Positions 60,651-64,000 of a stretch of DNA of 64,000 nt are shown one piece after another. The notes under the pieces were generated by a model. The model worked only from the letters and a program-made list of their open reading frames with translations. It searched no databases and was not told the DNA's origin. The position numbers and the translations under genes are program-made. The stretch covers positions 1 to 64,000 of the forward strand of contig JAKQCT010000074.1 of the NCBI GenBank assembly GCA_029559035.1, given 5' to 3'. The stretch is from Acidobacteriota bacterium. GTDB taxonomy: Bacteria; Acidobacteriota; UBA4820. How positions within the stretch are numbered: position 1 is the stretch's first letter; every line of letters starts with the position of its first letter.

Positions 60651-62435
60651 TCAACCCTTTCCGTACTTTTCTATTTCCTGGCCGATCACGTTGGCGGACA
60701 GCTGGTGCAGGCTGTCCTTCGTCGCCGAGTATATCTCCGAGGCCAGCGCCCTTGTCCTTTCGCTGTTCGCCATCGCCTTGTAGATCGGGCGCAGGTATTT
60801 CATCCTGCCCACCTCGGAAAGGAAAGCCCTGATCTTCGGGAAAGCAGGCTCGTAGTCCGAAGAGGCGGCAATGGTGAGCCATTCGCAGAGGATCTCCGAG
60901 TTGGAGACGCTCTTCAGCTCGAAGTTCGTCTCGAGCCACGCGCACTCCTCGCGACTGAGCGGCCTGCCAAGTCCGTGCAGATAGACAAGCTTCTCGCTCG
61001 TGTTCATCGCGGAGATCTCAGCAGAAGAGGGGTATGTGCCGTGCTTGAAAGCGGCCGACAGGTTGCTGATGAATTCGAGGCGCTGGGACTGGACCTGCGG
61101 ACAGTTCCCCGGGATTCCGGGAGACAGGAGCCATTCGTCCCCGCCTACCTTTTCCATGATTCCCGGGAAATGTTTCTCGATGAAGCTTCTCAGCTCCGCA
61201 GTCTCTATCGAGGTGAACCTGTACTTCTCGATATAGGCTCTTATGAAGCGGTCCCATGAAGGCCTCGAAACTGTATCCTCGAGAAGCCTGAGGAAAAGAC
61301 AGCCCTTTTCGTAGGGGACTTCCGAAAAGACGTCGTCCGGACTCACGCCTTCCAGCCTCGTAACGAGACAGGTGAAGGGTGAATCCGCCCCGAAGCGGTC
61401 GAGCGCCCCCCTGAGGGAACTAAACCCCTGCGCGTAGGACATTACCGCCGCCTCGCTCCCGTAAAGCTTCTCGAGGATCCTTCTTTCCGCCCAGACGGTG
61501 AACCCTTCGTTTATCCAGAAATGCTCGGCGTTCGCGTTCGTCACGAGGTTGCCGGTCCATGAATGGGCAAGTTCGTGAACGACCACCGCCACGAGCGAGC
61601 GGTCGCCCGCGATGAGCGTCGGCGTCAGGAAAGTGAGCCTGGGGTTCTCCATTCCTCCGTAGGGGAAGGACGGCGGGAGGACCAGCAGGTCGAACCTCTC
61701 CCATTCGTAAGGACCGAAGAGGGCTTCCGCTTCCCTGATCATGTTCTCCGTCTCTTCGAACTCATAGGCGGCCTTGTCGAGGACCTCCGGCTCCGCCCAA
61801 ACACGGGTGCGGGGGCCTACTTCCTTGGCGGCTATCCTTCCCGCGGCGAAAGCGAACAGGTAAGGAGGGATCGGCTGGGGCATCTTGAAGAAGTGGGTTT
61901 TTTCGCCCTTGACCGGATCTTCGCTGGTCCCGGCGCTTCCAGCCGCCATGACGGCCGTCAGCGCGGCAGGGACGGTTATCGACGCCGTGTAGGTGACCCT
62001 AACCGCCGGAGAATCCTGCAGAGGCACGAGGGAACGGGCGTGAATGGCCTGGCACTGGCTGAAAAGGAACGGTTGGGACTTGCCTTTCGTCTGCGAGGGG
62101 TTCAGCCACTGAAGGGCGGAAGCGTTCTCCGGCACCTCGTACTCGACCACGACGTTTTTCGAGGGCGAGTCGAATTCTATCTCGAAAAGGCTTCCCAGCA
62201 CGGGATCTTTCGGATGAAGCTTGTATTTCAATTGCGTCCCGTCCTCGAGGCTCACGTTATTGATCTTGAGATCCCTCGAATCGAGGTGCAGGACGCCTTT
62301 GACCTCGGATTCGAGAGAAAGCTTCACTTTCGCCGCCAGTCTTTTCTTGCCGAAATCGACGCGGAATTCCAGATCGAACGACGCGATCTTTGGCTGTGCG
62401 TCATCATAGTAGGAATGAGGATCTCTTCTTGCCAT
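60651..62435 (-). CDS. M1-family zinc aminopeptidase
   Basis: 594 residues. The catalytic zinc motif HELAHSW is followed 18 residues later by the Glu in INEGFTVWAE, and the exopeptidase motif GGMENP precedes them. The N-terminal beta-saddle (about 1-200) and a C-terminal helical domain resemble the leukotriene A4 hydrolase/ColAP branch. There is no signal peptide, so it is probably cytoplasmic. The start ATG has AAGGAAAGGA upstream and is 136 bases from the divergent tolC-like start. Confidence 0.95.
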   Translation of the reverse strand: MARRDPHSYYDDAQPKIASFDLEFRVDFGKKRLAAKVKLSLESEVKGVLHLDSRDLKINNVSLEDGTQLKYKLHPKDPVLGSLFEIEFDSPSKNVVVEYEVPENASALQWLNPSQTKGKSQPFLFSQCQAIHARSLVPLQDSPAVRVTYTASITVPAALTAVMAAGSAGTSEDPVKGEKTHFFKMPQPIPPYLFAFAAGRIAAKEVGPRTRVWAEPEVLDKAAYEFEETENMIREAEALFGPYEWERFDLLVLPPSFPYGGMENPRLTFLTPTLIAGDRSLVAVVVHELAHSWTGNLVTNANAEHFWINEGFTVWAERRILEKLYGSEAAVMSYAQGFSSLRGALDRFGADSPFTCLVTRLEGVSPDDVFSEVPYEKGCLFLRLLEDTVSRPSWDRFIRAYIEKYRFTSIETAELRSFIEKHFPGIMEKVGGDEWLLSPGIPGNCPQVQSQRLEFISNLSAAFKHGTYPSSAEISAMNTSEKLVYLHGLGRPLSREECAWLETNFELKSVSNSEILCEWLTIAASSDYEPAFPKIRAFLSEVGRMKYLRPIYKAMANSERTRALASEIYSATKDSLHQLSANVIGQEIEKYGKG

Positions 62436-62571
62436 GCTGTTTCCTTTCCTTAACGCACCATCAAAAAGGTAATAATACTTTAAAGGAAAGCTCCGCGCAA
62501 CCCGGAAGCCGGAAAAGTGCTAAACTTAACATTGGTGTTTTCCGTAGAACGTTTTTTGGAGGAGGTACCGC

Positions 62572-64000
62572 ATGTTCAGAAAGGTCTTGTTGGCAGCAGC
62601 AGTCATAGCACTCTCTTTCAATTCCGTATCCTCCGAGGAGCCCTCCCGGCTGGAACTTTCCCTGCAGGAGGCTCTCGGGTTCGCGATGCAGAACAACTTC
62701 GACATAAGCCTGAGCCGCATACAGCACCAGGAAAGCGAGTTCTCTCTGAAAAGCGCTCGGGGTATTTACGATCCCTCGTTGTCGTTCACTCTGAACTCGG
62801 CCGTGGACCGTCAGCCGACAACCAGCGTCCTTCAGGCGGGAGGCGGCCTTTCGACCTACATGTCGCGCCAGGATCGCTACGGCCTCGGGCTTTACCAGCT
62901 CTCGCCGTGGGGGCAGACCTTCTCCCTCGACTGGAGCAGCACCAGGTCCAGGACCAATTCCAGCTATTCTCTCTACAACCCCACATATTCCTCCGACCTC
63001 ACTCTTGGCACTTCCGTTCCACTCCTCAAGGGATTCGGGGTCACTCCCACCAACAGGTACCTCCTGAAGGCGAAACTGGACAGGCAGGCGGCCGATTCCA
63101 CCTATTCGAGGCTCCTGAGGGACTCGCTCAGCGATGTCGAGAGCTCATACTGGAACCTCGTCTACGCAAGGGAACAGCTCCTGGTGACAAGCAAGGCGCT
63201 GGAGATCGCGAAGGAGTTCCAGAAGGAGACGGCCGCGAGGATATCGGTGGGCACACTGGCGCCGATAGAAAAAGTCTCCGCTGACGCCCAGGTCGCCTCC
63301 AGGGAAGAAGACCTGATCTCGGCCCAGAGCCTTGTCGAGAACTCCGAGGACATACTCAAGGTGGTCCTCGGCATCAGGAAAGACAATCCCGAGTGGAACA
63401 TGACCATCGTGCCCACGAACCTGCCCAGCGTCGCGGAAGCGGACACCGAGGAGGATGCCGCCATTGAAGCCGCCCTTGGAAAGAGGGACGAGATCAAGGA
63501 ACTCGAACTTGCCCTCGAAAAAAGCAAGGTGGACACCAAGTCCGCCAAGAGCGACATGCTCCCGACGCTTACCCTTGACGGAATGCTGAAGTACAACGGC
63601 TCGGCGGGAGACTACTACATGGACCACCCGGTCTTCTTCGTCGACCAGGATTTCCACGACGCCTGGGACCAGGTGACAGACAGGGATTACAAGTCGTGGG
63701 CGGTGGGATTAAATTTCCGGATCCCGATCGGGAACAGGACCCAGCGCTTCATCTATCAGAACTACCGCCTCGCGCAGAACGCCGCAGAGATCTCGCTTGA
63801 AAAAACGAGACAGAACATCATCAGCGAAGTGAGAAGCGCGCTCAGGAACGTGAGGAACGCCGAGAAGAGGATAGCCGCCGCGGAAGCGAACCTCAGGCTC
63901 CAGAAGGAAAAGCTCGACGCCGAGAAGAAGAAGTACGACAACGGCCTCTCGACCTCTTTCAATGTCCTCTCGTACCAGAACGACATGCTGGCGGCCGAGA
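62572..64000 (+). CDS. TolC-like outer-membrane efflux protein (5' part)
   Basis: At least 476 residues; it continues past the window end. A signal peptide (about 1-21) is followed by two TolC halves: LSLQEALGFAMQNNFDISLS is the opening helix, with ISVGTLAPIEKVSADAQVAS and later LQKEKLDAEKKKYDNGLSTS matching the repeated outer-membrane efflux family pattern. The ATG at 62572 has a GGAGGAGG ribosome site. It would form an outer-membrane channel for efflux or type I secretion; partner genes should lie beyond the window. Confidence 0.95.
   Translation, partial: MFRKVLLAAAVIALSFNSVSSEEPSRLELSLQEALGFAMQNNFDISLSRIQHQESEFSLKSARGIYDPSLSFTLNSAVDRQPTTSVLQAGGGLSTYMSRQDRYGLGLYQLSPWGQTFSLDWSSTRSRTNSSYSLYNPTYSSDLTLGTSVPLLKGFGVTPTNRYLLKAKLDRQAADSTYSRLLRDSLSDVESSYWNLVYAREQLLVTSKALEIAKEFQKETAARISVGTLAPIEKVSADAQVASREEDLISAQSLVENSEDILKVVLGIRKDNPEWNMTIVPTNLPSVAEADTEEDAAIEAALGKRDEIKELELALEKSKVDTKSAKSDMLPTLTLDGMLKYNGSAGDYYMDHPVFFVDQDFHDAWDQVTDRDYKSWAVGLNFRIPIGNRTQRFIYQNYRLAQNAAEISLEKTRQNIISEVRSALRNVRNAEKRIAAAEANLRLQKEKLDAEKKKYDNGLSTSFNVLSYQNDMLAAE

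Overview
The window looks like one contig of a diderm (Gram-negative-type) bacterium, GC-rich by eye in its conserved genes. Envelope markers include a sedoheptulose-7-phosphate isomerase for LPS heptose, a TolC-type efflux protein, class A penicillin-binding protein PBP1A, TonB and ExbD proteins and several lipoproteins. The MEP isoprenoid pathway (IspE), SpoVG, many Hanks-type Ser/Thr kinases, a fused AroD-AroE and the absence of a familiar gene order suggest a deep-branching, probably uncultivated phylum. I cannot name the phylum from sequence alone.

Layout. 1-700: AT-rich scrap with an insertion-sequence remnant and a hypothetical protein. 840-9024 (minus): tRNA-Phe, spoVG, ispE, a membrane Ser/Thr kinase, a divergent polysaccharide deacetylase, an S41-like protein, an EnvC-like protein, purA and gmhA, nearly all overlapping or abutting. 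The EnvC-like and S41-like proteins both lack catalytic residues. 9.1-12 kb: aroDE, superoxide dismutase, metallophosphoesterase. 12.4-17.7 kb (minus): purM, an unusual chemoreceptor, a secreted M6 protease. 17.85-26.3 kb (plus): a Cys/Met-metabolism PLP enzyme and an amidohydrolase leading into a compact chemotaxis operon (cheR, mcp, cheW, cheY, cheA, cheC) without cheB or cheD. 26.3-31.2 kb: a patchwork of AT-rich genes, intergenic repeats, an atypical kinase, a TonB-domain protein and a HepT-MntA toxin-antitoxin pair. 31.2-41.2 kb: glycine-zipper lipoprotein, a 1024-residue kinase-propeller, then ribBA, ribE, ribD, ftsY, a TPR lipoprotein and an FHA-GAF-adenylate cyclase on the minus strand. 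41.3-45.2 kb: a 1291-residue secreted protein with its own promoter and terminator. 45.7-51 kb (plus): TPR/double cyclic-nucleotide-binding protein, nnrD, tsaE, an unknown, and a lytic transglycosylase. 51-56.2 kb (minus): TonB, ExbD, AmrS, PBP1A and a cyclic-nucleotide-binding-fold protein. 56.3-64 kb: DUF1848, UPF0316, a gene split in frame by a MITE, repeats, gltX, an M1 aminopeptidase and the start of a tolC-like gene that runs off the window.

Themes. First, signalling: three Hanks kinases (one with DFS in place of DFG), one class III cyclase and two CNB-fold proteins lie within 55 kb. Second, cell-wall remodelling: the EnvC/S41/deacetylase cluster and the PBP1A/CNB cluster put wall proteins next to signalling domains. 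Third, small mobile or repetitive DNA: a 270-bp MITE with perfect 18-bp end repeats and a TTA target duplication, plus several dispersed structured intergenic repeat families. Two secreted proteins 24 kb apart share the same C-terminal module, which may be a surface or export tag. No CRISPR array, rRNA operon or prophage was seen.
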